Shown here: piece by piece, positions 49,724 to 58,365 of the stretch
Numbering within the stretch: the stretch's first letter is position 1
Layout: each line of letters starts with the position of its first letter
Assembly: GCA_002328075.1 (NCBI GenBank)
Contig: DCVT01000022.1
Location: 1,561-65,560 of the forward strand
From: Anaerolineales bacterium UBA2181
GTDB lineage: Bacteria > Chloroflexota > Anaerolineae > Promineifilales > UBA4811
Length of the DNA: 64,000 nucleotides
Direction of reading: 5' to 3'
Translations under genes and position numbers: made by a program
Notes under the pieces: model-generated
What the model was told of the DNA's origin: nothing
Database searches by the model: none
What the model saw: only the letters and a program-made list of their open reading frames with translations

Positions 49724-51088
49724 TCACGCCTCACGCTCGGCTAACTCGTGCAGCATTGCCCGGTGATAGTCCCGGGATATGGGGTAGCGCCAGGCAAAAA
49801 GTATAGAGAGCGCCAGCAGGATCGCCGGCACCAGGCCGACAAACATCCTAATTGCCTGCACTGCGCTCGCGGGTTGGACGGGAAGCGGTACCCCGGCCAG
49901 AGGGGTGATGTACCCGGTACGGGCCAGCGCCTGGCCCATGGCCCAGATCGCCAGGCCGGTGCCCAGTTTCTGGAAAAAGGAGGCAAATGCATAATAGGAC
50001 CCTTCCCGCCGCTGTCCGGTCTCAAGCTGGTCGTGTTCGATGATGTCCGGCAGCATGGACCAGGGGACCACATAGGCAGTGGCTATCCCCAACCCGGAGA
50101 GCGCCGCCAGAAGGTAGCCCAGCGCCACCTGGTCGGGCCTGAGACCGGCGATGAACAGGAGAACGACCATCCAACTGGCGGTGCCGATCACGAACGCGCG
50201 CCTCTTGTCCAACCGTCGCGCCAGCCAGACGACAATAGGGATGAAAGCGATGGCCGAACCCTGGGCCACCAACACGAAATAGTTGGCCTGCTCGGGTACC
50301 CGCAGATGGTAGCTGGCAAAGTAGACCAGCACCGCCGAGAGGATGCTAGCGGTTGTCCAACTCAGGAGGTAAAGGCCCATGACAAGCCGAAAAGGTCGGT
50401 TGCGCAGCGTGTACGCCAAGGCCTGCCGGAACGCAAGCGGCCGTTGCGGCGCCGTGGCGGTGAGTCCTCGCGTCACCCGAAAAACGATCAGGGGAGGAAC
50501 GATGGAAACCAGGCCGAGCGCGACCCCCACCAATGCATATAGCAGGCGGCGGTCGGTGATGTACCAACCCAACACAGTGGCCAGGATGATGGCGCCCAGC
50601 GTGCCAGCGATGGAAAACACCATGCGGTAGCCATTCAGTGCGCTTCTCTCGTCGTAATCTGCTGTCAGTTCGGGCGTCAGTGCGTTGTAACCCACATGGA
50701 CCGCGGTGAAAGCGGTGTCGAACAGGATAAAGGTCACAGCATAGTACAAGGTGAGTCCCACGGGGTCCAACGGCGGGACCAGCCACATGAGCATGAAAGC
50801 CAGACCCAGCGGCGCCGCGCCAAATAGCAGCAGGACCCGGCGCCGGCCCCAGCGGCTGCGTATACGGTCAGAGAGCAGGCCAAACAGCGGGTCGTTGACG
50901 GCGTCCCACACCCTGCCGGCCGCGACGGCCCAGGCGGCATAGTCCGGCCGAAGCCCGGCGACGTCGGTCAGAAAATAGAGCTGGAAGAACATGATGATGG
51001 CCAGCGGGATGCTGGTGCTCAGATCGCCGGTGCTGAAAAGCACTTTGAGTCGAACGGGCAATCGGACCGACGGGGTTGTGGCGCTCAT
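49724..51088 (-). CDS. GPH-type sugar/cation symporter (MFS)
   Basis: 454 residues and 12 membrane segments. GVWD-like RVWDAVNDPLFGLLSDRIRSRWGRRR after segment 2 is the GPH signature (xxDAxxDPxxGxxxDR). Half-repeats after segment 8 include PIVVWLARRLDKRRAF. SMLPDIIEHDQLETGQRREGSYYA between segments 10 and 11 is also typical of this family (MelB, LacS, XylP). It imports glycosides or hexuronides with a cation. The start is ATG 51088, with AGGAGATGCC upstream, only 8 nt after the beta-propeller gene. It sits in the middle of a four-gene minus-strand run. Confidence 0.87.
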   Translation of the reverse strand: MSATTPSVRLPVRLKVLFSTGDLSTSIPLAIIMFFQLYFLTDVAGLRPDYAAWAVAAGRVWDAVNDPLFGLLSDRIRSRWGRRRVLLLFGAAPLGLAFMLMWLVPPLDPVGLTLYYAVTFILFDTAFTAVHVGYNALTPELTADYDERSALNGYRMVFSIAGTLGAIILATVLGWYITDRRLLYALVGVALGLVSIVPPLIVFRVTRGLTATAPQRPLAFRQALAYTLRNRPFRLVMGLYLLSWTTASILSAVLVYFASYHLRVPEQANYFVLVAQGSAIAFIPIVVWLARRLDKRRAFVIGTASWMVVLLFIAGLRPDQVALGYLLAALSGLGIATAYVVPWSMLPDIIEHDQLETGQRREGSYYAFASFFQKLGTGLAIWAMGQALARTGYITPLAGVPLPVQPASAVQAIRMFVGLVPAILLALSILFAWRYPISRDYHRAMLHELAEREA

Positions 51089-51096
51089 GGCATCTC

Positions 51097-53646
51097 CTAA
51101 TCCGTTTCCGGGTTGGGTGTACAATTCACCAGTGATAGGGGAAAGACGTCCAGCATGACCGCCGCCTGCAGGTTTTTGGGCAGTCGGGTGCCGGCCGGAA
51201 TGCAAAGACTGGCGGAGGTCAACTGGCCGCGATCATCCGCCGTGGCGGAAAGGTTGGCATGGTAATCCAGAGGGACTGCCTCGGTGCGGTCCCCGTCAAG
51301 CAGCAACAATGCCGGCCGGTGTTCCTCCAGCGGGTATTCGAAGCCGGGTTGCAGGGCAAACGTGGCTGATGCCTGGCCATCGCGATGGCGTTTGGGCGCA
51401 GTGAATGAAAAGCCAGCAAGATCGACGCCGGCCGGCCGGCGGTTCGCAGGGCCGGTGGGGTCATACCGGCGGGAGAGGTAGGTTCCCTTCGCCACCAGCT
51501 TTTTCCAGCCTCGGTTGGCCAACCCCGCCAGGACCAACAGGGGGCCGAAGGTAGGAATGGAGAGCACCCGGGTCTCGGCATACGCCGTCGCACCCCGGCC
51601 GACGCTCAGGTCAGAACCCAATGTGCCGCGCAGTTCGAAAAGATCAAATGGAATCGGAATACCGGTGATTTTCATGGAAAAGCGCCGGTTGGTTACGATG
51701 AACGAACTACGGCGAAAGCGGCCGGAGAGCGGTAACGCGAAATCTGACCGCGGGTCCGCCACGAGCGTGCCCTCCTGATTACGCCGGCCGCCGATGGCCC
51801 ACAGAACGCAGCGCCCCTCGGCCGACACGGCGACCGTCCCGATGATCCAGTCCATGTAGTCGAACCCGATCTGGTTCAGGCTGGGCAGCATCGTGGGGAT
51901 CGGAACGGCCAATCGCGTCCATTCGATGGCGCTGACCTGGTCTTCACCCACCACCAGCGGCCAGTCCTCAGGCACTGCCTCGACCTGCAGCGGCAAGGTG
52001 GCAGACACCTTACCGCAGCGGCGGCCGCCGATGGTGAGGTTGCCTATGGAGAGCCCGCCCCGATATAGACGAGCAGCCAACCGGAGCGTATAGCGGAAGC
52101 CAGACCGCAGCATGTCCTCCGGGATCAGGTGAAAGTAGCGCCCGCCGGCCGAGGTCTCCAGCCTGAACTCGAAGGGCGGCTCGGCCAGGACCTCCAGGGC
52201 AGAACCGGGTCGGGGCAAGGGGCTATCGTGGAGGTGAGCCCGTTGGCGGGCACCGGCGCGGGGCGCCAGCAATTCGAACGTGAGGACCGTGGCCGGGCAG
52301 ACCAGCGGGGTGGCGGAACGGTCGCGGTTGCCGCCGGGCGTCAAGAAACAGAACGTCGCCGCCGTTGCCTGACCGGTTTCACCGCGGGAGGTCTCGCCTC
52401 GTGGGTCTGGCACGTGCAGTGGGTAGTCGTACGGGATGTAGAAGAGCTGGCCATGCTCCCCGCCAATGTACACACCGGTTTCCCCCAGTGCCGGAGACCC
52501 GTTCAGGTCGTTGCGGTCGCGCAGTTCGGCCTGGTCCGGTGTGGTGTCAAAGGACCAGCGGAAACTACCATCGACCGCATGTATGGCGTACAGCCGGCCG
52601 TTGCCGCAGCCAACATAGACCAGGTTGCCCGCCTGTCCCGGCGGCATCCGGCCGACGACTGGTGACGACCGGATGGGCGCCCCGGCGTCAAAGGACCACT
52701 GGAGGCGGCCCGCCGGGTCCAAAGCGTAGAGGACACCATCCGTGGAGCCAACGAAGATGGCGGTGGTTCGGCCATCCGACCCTTCGGACAGGGCGGCCGA
52801 AGCATAGATATGGTCGCCGGTTTTGAACTTCCAGCGGATCCGGCCGGTCTCGGGATCCAGTGCATAGATGTGGCTGTCAAAGGAGCCGATGTAGACCGCG
52901 CCGTCGGAGCCGATGGCGGCCGAGGCTGCCACAAAGCCGAGGGTGCGGCGGCTCCATTTTTCACGCCCGTCCGGCCGCACAGCGCGCACCCGCGCGTCAC
53001 ACCCGCCCCAGAAGATGGTGCCGTCGGAGCCGAAAGCCGCATTGGACCAGCAGTTTGATCCGGTCGGGTAGGTCCAGCTCAAGTTCCCATCCGGCGACAG
53101 CGCGTAATAGTTGAAATTCGTGTTGCCGGCGTACAGCGTGCCGTCAGGTCCCACTGCAACGTTGCCTTCGAACCAGTTGTTGTAGCTGGCTCGTGGTGCC
53201 TGACGGGCGTCGAACACCCACAAAAGGGAGCCATCGAGCGTGGCCAGGCAGCGGAGGAAGCCGTCCCCGGAAGGCAAGACAACGGCTGGTTGGCCCACCC
53301 GCTCGGCATCCAGCAACGCGGCTGCCGAGTCAATGATCTCTCCAGTTCGATACTCCCACTGTAGCGATCCCTGGCGAGCGAGGGCATAAAAGATGTGGTC
53401 GGCCGAGCCGAAATAGATGCTTCCGTGACCGTCCAACACGGGGGTGGAAAAGATGCCCTTGCCGGTCTGAAACGACCAGGGCTGGTCTCCGTGGTAGGCA
53501 GCCGGCAGCGGGCTGTTTCCGCTGTTCCGATGGTCGCGCCGGAACGTCGGCCAGGGAGAGTCGGGCTGCGCCGGCACCTGGTATCCGTAGGAACGACGTG
53601 AGGCCGGCGTACGAGAGATGGGATCAGAGGGGCTATCTGTAGCCAA
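51097..53646 (-). CDS. PQQ-like beta-propeller protein with large C-terminal domain
   Basis: 849 residues, TTG start at 53646 with AAGGAG 6 nt upstream. The N-terminal half (about 30-420) has eight PQQ/BamB-type propeller repeats, such as STPVLDGHGSIYFGSADHIFYAL, GPDGTLYAGNTNFNYYALSPDG and SSPVVGRMPPGQAGNLVYVGCGNGRLYAI. The C-terminal half (about 430-849) is beta-rich, with SFIVTNRRFSMKITG, and I do not recognise it. There is no signal peptide, which is unusual for a BamB-like propeller, so it may be cytoplasmic or exported without a classical signal. The promoter at 53671-53699 drives it and the symporter, phosphatase and DUF2877 genes. Confidence 0.8.
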   Translation of the reverse strand: MATDSPSDPISRTPASRRSYGYQVPAQPDSPWPTFRRDHRNSGNSPLPAAYHGDQPWSFQTGKGIFSTPVLDGHGSIYFGSADHIFYALARQGSLQWEYRTGEIIDSAAALLDAERVGQPAVVLPSGDGFLRCLATLDGSLLWVFDARQAPRASYNNWFEGNVAVGPDGTLYAGNTNFNYYALSPDGNLSWTYPTGSNCWSNAAFGSDGTIFWGGCDARVRAVRPDGREKWSRRTLGFVAASAAIGSDGAVYIGSFDSHIYALDPETGRIRWKFKTGDHIYASAALSEGSDGRTTAIFVGSTDGVLYALDPAGRLQWSFDAGAPIRSSPVVGRMPPGQAGNLVYVGCGNGRLYAIHAVDGSFRWSFDTTPDQAELRDRNDLNGSPALGETGVYIGGEHGQLFYIPYDYPLHVPDPRGETSRGETGQATAATFCFLTPGGNRDRSATPLVCPATVLTFELLAPRAGARQRAHLHDSPLPRPGSALEVLAEPPFEFRLETSAGGRYFHLIPEDMLRSGFRYTLRLAARLYRGGLSIGNLTIGGRRCGKVSATLPLQVEAVPEDWPLVVGEDQVSAIEWTRLAVPIPTMLPSLNQIGFDYMDWIIGTVAVSAEGRCVLWAIGGRRNQEGTLVADPRSDFALPLSGRFRRSSFIVTNRRFSMKITGIPIPFDLFELRGTLGSDLSVGRGATAYAETRVLSIPTFGPLLVLAGLANRGWKKLVAKGTYLSRRYDPTGPANRRPAGVDLAGFSFTAPKRHRDGQASATFALQPGFEYPLEEHRPALLLLDGDRTEAVPLDYHANLSATADDRGQLTSASLCIPAGTRLPKNLQAAVMLDVFPLSLVNCTPNPETD

Positions 53647-53670
53647 GTGCTGCTCCTTGTTGGCCGATGC

Positions 53671-53699
53671 ATCCTATCACACGGGCAAAAGGCTGTCAA
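53671..53699 (-). promoter_or_regulatory. Strong sigma-70 promoter for the propeller/GPH/HisN-like operon
   Basis: On the minus strand perfect TTGACA (53699-53694), 17-bp spacer and TAGGAT (53676-53671). The surrounding sequence is nearly the same as in the S1-gene promoter. The leader is about 18 nt. Confidence 0.75.
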
Positions 53700-53718
53700 C
53701 CGGCCGCACAGACCCGGT

Positions 53719-53747
53719 TTGACTCGCTCATCGTTGTGGTCTAGAAT
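53719..53747 (+). promoter_or_regulatory. Sigma-70 promoter for the HD/nitroreductase genes
   Basis: TTGACT (53719-53724), 17-bp spacer and TAGAAT (53742-53747). It is divergent from 53671-53699, with the two -35 boxes 19 bp apart. Confidence 0.7.
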
Positions 53748-53812
53748 CGCTGTGGCAATCAGCCGCGCGGCTTGCTCCGAGCGGCTGCCCGGGTCGGAGT
53801 GAGGATACAAAG

Positions 53813-54373
53813 GTGCAGATTGAGGAATGCGTCAACCTGTTGCTCACCGTAGGTGCGTTGAAACGTTTGCCGCGCACTGGATGGCGTCTGGCGGGCATTG
53901 AGAATTGCGAAAGCGTCGCCGACCACAGCTTTCGCGTGGCCATAGTGGCCCTGCTGTTAGGCGACTTGGTTCCTGGGGTCAACCGGGAACGGTTACTTCG
54001 GATGGCACTGGTTCATGAACTGCCGGAAAGCCTGATCACTGACCTGCCGTGGTCGTCGGTAAATCACCTAGGCAAGGAGGCCAAGCAACAGGCTGAACGG
54101 TCTGCTTTTCGCGCGCTGGCAACCGCCGGCACGCCAGCGGATGACTGGCGTGCCCTGTGGGAGGAGTTTGAAGCCGGCCATACTGCCGAGGCTCGCCTGG
54201 CTCGCGCCGCCGACCGGCTGGAACTGCTGCTGCAGGCATATGAATACGAGCGGACGGGCTACCGGGACCTGGACAGCTTTTGGCGCCTGGGCGACCGCGA
54301 CCACCAAGGGTTTGAGGTAGTAGGCCGGCTGTTCGAGGAGTTGGCGCATCGCCGTTCCGCGCTGGGGCAGTGA
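53813..54373 (+). CDS. HD-domain phosphohydrolase (YfbR/HDDC2-like)
   Basis: 186 residues. An HD domain spans about 30-140: His38 in ESVADHSFRVA, His68-Glu69 in ALVHELPESLITD and Asp134 in RAADRLELLLQA. In YfbR-type 5'-nucleotidases the second ligand pair is His-Asp, and here the Asp is Glu. YfbR enzymes remove phosphate from deoxynucleoside monophosphates. Whether Glu sustains activity is uncertain. The GTG start at 53813 follows GAGGA. It is the first of four closely spaced plus-strand genes. Confidence 0.8.
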   Translation: MQIEECVNLLLTVGALKRLPRTGWRLAGIENCESVADHSFRVAIVALLLGDLVPGVNRERLLRMALVHELPESLITDLPWSSVNHLGKEAKQQAERSAFRALATAGTPADDWRALWEEFEAGHTAEARLARAADRLELLLQAYEYERTGYRDLDSFWRLGDRDHQGFEVVGRLFEELAHRRSALGQ

Positions 54374-54436
54374 CGTGCTGGCCGTCGCGGCTGCCGGGGG
54401 TTGGATCACCACGAGTGCGGAAGGAAAGGGACAACG

Positions 54437-55204
54437 ATGACAGCGCTTGCCGATACTCCGTTGATGGCTCAGATGCGGCAGCATCGGTCGATCCGGCAGT
54501 TCAGGCCCGATCCGCTTCCAGAGGGAGTGTTAGAGTCCCTGGTGAGCGCCGGCCAAGCTGCCTCCACCTCATCATTTATGCAGCAATACAGTGTCATTGC
54601 GGTGCAGGATGCGGCACGGAAGGAGCGTCTGGCGCGCTTGTGCGGCAATCAAGAACAAATCCGCCAGTGCCCGGTTTTTCTGGCTTTTTGCGCGGACCTG
54701 CACCGCCTGCGGCTGATCTGCGAGGGGGAGGGCACGCAGATACAGACGCGCTACGTGGAGGCCTTTCTGACGGCTGTGGTGGACGCAGTGCTGGTCGCGC
54801 AAAATGTGGCACTGGCGGCCGAAAGTATGGGCCTGGGGATCGTTTACATCGGGGCCCTCCGCAACCACCCGGCGGAGATCGTGGTGGAGCTAGCGCTCCC
54901 GGATCTGGTCTTTGCGGTCACCGGAATGTGCCTGGGTTACCCGGAAGAGGACCCGGCCCTCAAGCCACGGATTCCCCTGCCGGCCGTGTTGTTCCGGGAG
55001 CAGTACTCGGACGATGAGGTGCGCACCCACCTGGACGCGTACGATGTCCAGATCAAGGGGCTGCAGATGTTCCGCCGGGCGGAGACCGGCGAGGTGTACG
55101 GCTGGATGGCCCGCGCCGCGCGCCGGATGGCGTACACTGATCCGAAACAACTCCGGGTAGCCGTGGGCCAGGTCCTGCGCAGTCAGGGATTCCTGCTGGA
55201 GTGA
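54437..55204 (+). CDS. Nitroreductase (NfsA-like)
   Basis: 255 residues. MRQHRSIRQFRPDPLPEGVL opens the FMN-binding fold. MQQYSVIAV, LAAESMGLGIVYIGALRNHP (FMN site) and GMCLGYPEE follow, as in NfsA/FRP flavin reductases. The C-terminal extension (about 185-255) is typical of the NfsA subgroup, which prefers NADPH. It reduces nitro compounds or quinones in the cytoplasm. ATG 54437 lies 63 nt after the HD gene and has AAGGAAAGGG upstream. Confidence 0.9.
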   Translation: MTALADTPLMAQMRQHRSIRQFRPDPLPEGVLESLVSAGQAASTSSFMQQYSVIAVQDAARKERLARLCGNQEQIRQCPVFLAFCADLHRLRLICEGEGTQIQTRYVEAFLTAVVDAVLVAQNVALAAESMGLGIVYIGALRNHPAEIVVELALPDLVFAVTGMCLGYPEEDPALKPRIPLPAVLFREQYSDDEVRTHLDAYDVQIKGLQMFRRAETGEVYGWMARAARRMAYTDPKQLRVAVGQVLRSQGFLLE

Positions 55205-55216
55205 CGAAAGGACAGC

Positions 55217-55663
55217 ATGACCATTGAAATACCGCTGCGGGCGCGCCCGGCCGGCGACGCCGGATACCTGGAAGAGATGACCAAGGCCATATTTCGTTCC
55301 GGTTTTAGCTGGCAGGTCATCCGGGACAAGTGGCCTAACTTTCAACGAGCATTTGGTGACTTTGTGGTGGAGCGGGTAGCGGATTACGACGACCGTGACG
55401 TGGACCGGTTGCTGGCGGATCCAGGAATTGTCCGCAACGGCCGCAAGATCGAGGCCACCATCCAAAACGCGCGCCAGATGCGGACCCTCATTGCCCGGCA
55501 CAACTCGTTCTTCAGCTACCTCCGCACCCTGGACGGCCAGAGTTACTCAGCCCGCCGGGCAGAGCTGTGCCGCCGGTTTCGGCAGATGGGTCCCACGGCA
55601 GCGTTTGTCTTTTTGTACTGCGTGGACGAAGAGGTTCCCGCCTGGCAAGACCGCAACCTGTAG
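55217..55663 (+). CDS. Divergent DNA-3-methyladenine glycosylase I-like protein
   Basis: 148 residues, shorter than the roughly 190 of Tag. The core helical motif FRSGFSWQVIRDKWPNFQRAFGDF and the segment VDRLLADPGIVRNGRKIEATIQNARQM match the family. The N-terminal CxWC zinc ligand and the C-terminal histidine/cysteine zinc site seem absent. The conserved Glu that precedes the GLSW motif in E. coli Tag is not present. It may be a base-excision enzyme with changed specificity or an inactive homologue. ATG 55217 follows GAAAGGA and is 12 nt past the nitroreductase stop. Confidence 0.78.
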   Translation: MTIEIPLRARPAGDAGYLEEMTKAIFRSGFSWQVIRDKWPNFQRAFGDFVVERVADYDDRDVDRLLADPGIVRNGRKIEATIQNARQMRTLIARHNSFFSYLRTLDGQSYSARRAELCRRFRQMGPTAAFVFLYCVDEEVPAWQDRNL

Positions 55664-55696
55664 GCGCGATTGTTCCCACGGATTGGAGGTGGTGAG

Positions 55697-57439
55697 ATGC
55701 AGATACTCAGTGAACGGCAAGAAGCATTGCTCAAGGAGGAGCGCCAATTCCTGGGCGATCTGCGGGTTGCCCTGGCGGCCTTTGGCGCCGCCCCGGAGGA
55801 CCAGCAGACGTTGGCCGATTCCATCGAACAACTAGACGATTTTTTCCTGTTGGTGGTGGTGGGTGAGTTCAATGCAGGCAAGAGCGCGTTCATCAACGCG
55901 TTGTTGGGCGACGCCGTGTTAGAAGAGGGCGAAGTGCCCACTACCGCCCAGGTCCAAATTCTGCGCCATGGTCACGAGCGCCAACGCACAGTGATCAGCG
56001 ACCAATTGCACGTTCTGACCGCCCCAGTGCCCATGCTGCGCGAACTGAGCATTGTGGATACGCCGGGCACCAACTCGATCATCCAACGCCATCAGGAAAT
56101 TACGTCGAGGTTTGTGCCCCGTTCCGATTTGGTGCTCTTTGTCACCTCGGCCGACCGCCCTTTTACCGAGAGCGAGCGCATCTTTTTGGAGCGCATCCGG
56201 GACTGGGGGAAAAAGGTCACCGTGGTCATCAACAAGATAGATATCCTGCGAAGCGAGGCAGCGCTGGAGAGCGTTCGCCGTTTTGTGGAGCAAGGGGTCA
56301 GGGATACGCTGGGTCTCGAACTCCAGATTCTGCCGGTCAGCGCCCTGTTGGCGCAGCAGGCCAAGCACGGCCACCCGGAGCGCTGGCAGCAGAGCCGCTT
56401 TGAGCCGTTGGAGCGCTATATCCACGACACGTTGGACGAAAGCGGCCGGCTCCACCTCAAGCTGGAAAGCCCGTTGGGGGTTGGGCTCTTTTTGGTTGAC
56501 AAATACCTGGCGGCGACCAACCAGCAGATGAGCCTCCTGCAGGAAGACCTAGGGATGCTGCAGGACGTGGAGAGCCAGTTGACGGTCTACCAAGAGGACA
56601 TGGAGCGGGACTTTGGCCTGCACATGAAGGGGATCGAAAACGTTCTGTACGAGATGGAAAGGCGCGGTCGAGATTATTTCGAGGAGACGTTCCGCCTCCG
56701 ACGCGTACTGGACTTGTTGGACAAGAAGCGGATCGAGCGTGAATTCCAGGAACAGGTGGTGGCGGACGTTCCCCAGCGCGTGGAGCAGCGGGTCAACGAG
56801 CTGGTGGACTGGGTGGTCGAATCGGACTTGCGTCAGTGGCAGGCAGTGACCGACTATCTGGCTGAGCGACGACGGCAGTTCAAAGCGCGCATCGTCGGCG
56901 AAGGCGGAACCGGGTTTCAATACGACCGGGCGCGCCTGTTTGAAGGACTTGGAAGGCAAGCTCAGGAACTGGTGGACGGGTACGATAGGGTGGCGGAAGC
57001 TCGCCAGATCGCTGCCGGCGCCCAATCGGCCGTGGCCGCAGTGGCAGCGCTGGAGGTGGGTGCGGTTGGGCTGGGTGCTCTTGTCGTGGCGCTGGCCACG
57101 ACTGTGGCAGCCGACGTCACGGGAGTGCTCATGGCCAGCTTGGTCGCTTTTCTCGGCCTCTTTATCATCCCTAATCGGCGCCGCCAGGCAGAGCATGAGA
57201 TGAGAGACAAGATAACGGCAATGCGCAACCGGTTGGCCGGCGCCTTGCGCAGCCAGTTCGAGGCTGAGATGGGGCGGATCATGCAGCGAATCGGCAATAC
57301 CATTGCGCCATATACCCGCTTTGTGCGGGCTGAGAGGGATAAGCAACAGGCCGTTCAGGTGGAGCTGGGTCGGATTCGCGCCGGAATGACGCGCCTGCGG
57401 GTTGAGGTGCAGGAAAAAAGCGCTCATGGCGGGAACTGA
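55697..57439 (+). CDS. Bacterial dynamin-like GTPase
   Basis: 580 residues. The GTPase domain (about 45-280) shows P-loop VVVGEFNAGKSAF (56-64), switch-1 PTTAQV, DTPGTNS and the G4 motif NKID. Long coiled segments (about 290-445) and a hydrophobic stretch (about 450-495, ALEVGAVGLGALVVALATTVAADVTG) follow, which would dip into the membrane. C-terminal helices complete a BDLP-like layout. Such proteins remodel or fuse membranes, and some give phage or envelope-stress resistance. Only one copy is present, whereas many bacteria encode two. ATG 55697 follows GGAGGTG. Confidence 0.87.
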   Translation: MQILSERQEALLKEERQFLGDLRVALAAFGAAPEDQQTLADSIEQLDDFFLLVVVGEFNAGKSAFINALLGDAVLEEGEVPTTAQVQILRHGHERQRTVISDQLHVLTAPVPMLRELSIVDTPGTNSIIQRHQEITSRFVPRSDLVLFVTSADRPFTESERIFLERIRDWGKKVTVVINKIDILRSEAALESVRRFVEQGVRDTLGLELQILPVSALLAQQAKHGHPERWQQSRFEPLERYIHDTLDESGRLHLKLESPLGVGLFLVDKYLAATNQQMSLLQEDLGMLQDVESQLTVYQEDMERDFGLHMKGIENVLYEMERRGRDYFEETFRLRRVLDLLDKKRIEREFQEQVVADVPQRVEQRVNELVDWVVESDLRQWQAVTDYLAERRRQFKARIVGEGGTGFQYDRARLFEGLGRQAQELVDGYDRVAEARQIAAGAQSAVAAVAALEVGAVGLGALVVALATTVAADVTGVLMASLVAFLGLFIIPNRRRQAEHEMRDKITAMRNRLAGALRSQFEAEMGRIMQRIGNTIAPYTRFVRAERDKQQAVQVELGRIRAGMTRLRVEVQEKSAHGGN

Positions 57440-57597
57440 TTGGGAATGGTACGGGAAATCGGCGAAATGCCGGACCTTGGTCGGGTCGCGCGCTGTTGTG
57501 ACCACCGACCGCGATCATCACCGCTCCGGTGGATGTTTAATTCTCCAGCGCGGCATGGTCTGCTGTCCCACAATACCTTTGTGCAAGGAGAGCCCGA

Positions 57598-58362
57598 GTG
57601 AATCGAGATGACCGCGATCGCTCCAAGGACGAGATTTCCCAGGCGTCGCAAAAGGCGCGCATCCTGGTGGTGGAGGATGAGACCGCGCTGCTTCAGACCA
57701 TTGCCTACAACCTGGAGCGCCAGGGTTACGAGGTCCACACCGCTACTGACGGGTTGGCAGCCCTGGATATCGCGCGTTCCCAGAAAAAGCTGGATCTCAT
57801 CCTGTTGGACGTCATGCTGCCCCGGTTTGATGGATTTGAGGTCTGCCGGCTGGTGCGCCAGGACATGAACGTGCCCATCATCATGCTGACGGCGCGCGCC
57901 GATGAGGTGGACAGGGTCGTTGGCCTGGAAGTGGGGGCGGATGACTATATCACCAAGCCCTTTAGCATGCGAGAGCTGATGGCCCGCGTCAAAGCGATGC
58001 TCCGCCGCGTGCGTTTGGTTCGCGAGGAGCGGCTGACTGGAGGAGATGGAGCGCCCGGACGGGCAGCTTTGGAATTCGGCGATCTGGTCATTGACCCGGT
58101 GCGGTGGGAGGTCACCCTCAAAAGGGAGGTGCTGTCATTGAAACCCAAGGAGTATGAACTCTTGCTCTTCCTGGCCCGCAACCGGGGTGCGGTGCTCTCG
58201 CGCGATCTGATACTGGAGAGGGTCTGGGGTTGGGATTATGGTGGCGGCTCGAGGACGGTGGACGTGCACGTGCGGTGGTTGCGCGAAAAGATCGAACGAG
58301 ATCCCGCACAACCCGATCGAATTGTCACTGTCCGGGGCGTGGGATACCGGTTTGAAGGGTAA
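57598..58362 (+). CDS. OmpR/PhoB-type response regulator
   Basis: 254 residues. A 20-residue hydrophilic N-terminus precedes the REC domain (about 21-135, acidic pocket VVEDE, phospho-Asp71 in LILLDVMLPRFDG, Lys in DDYITKPFS). The winged-helix DNA-binding domain (about 155-252) contains LSLKPKEYELLLFLARNRG and RTVDVHVRWLREKIE. It is probably phosphorylated by the membrane kinase encoded 3 nt downstream. The pair resembles PhoBR and ResDE systems. The GTG start at 57598 follows AAGGAG. No pst transport genes are adjacent, so phosphate control is not established. Confidence 0.9.
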   Translation: MNRDDRDRSKDEISQASQKARILVVEDETALLQTIAYNLERQGYEVHTATDGLAALDIARSQKKLDLILLDVMLPRFDGFEVCRLVRQDMNVPIIMLTARADEVDRVVGLEVGADDYITKPFSMRELMARVKAMLRRVRLVREERLTGGDGAPGRAALEFGDLVIDPVRWEVTLKREVLSLKPKEYELLLFLARNRGAVLSRDLILERVWGWDYGGGSRTVDVHVRWLREKIERDPAQPDRIVTVRGVGYRFEG

Positions 58363-58365
58363 AAG

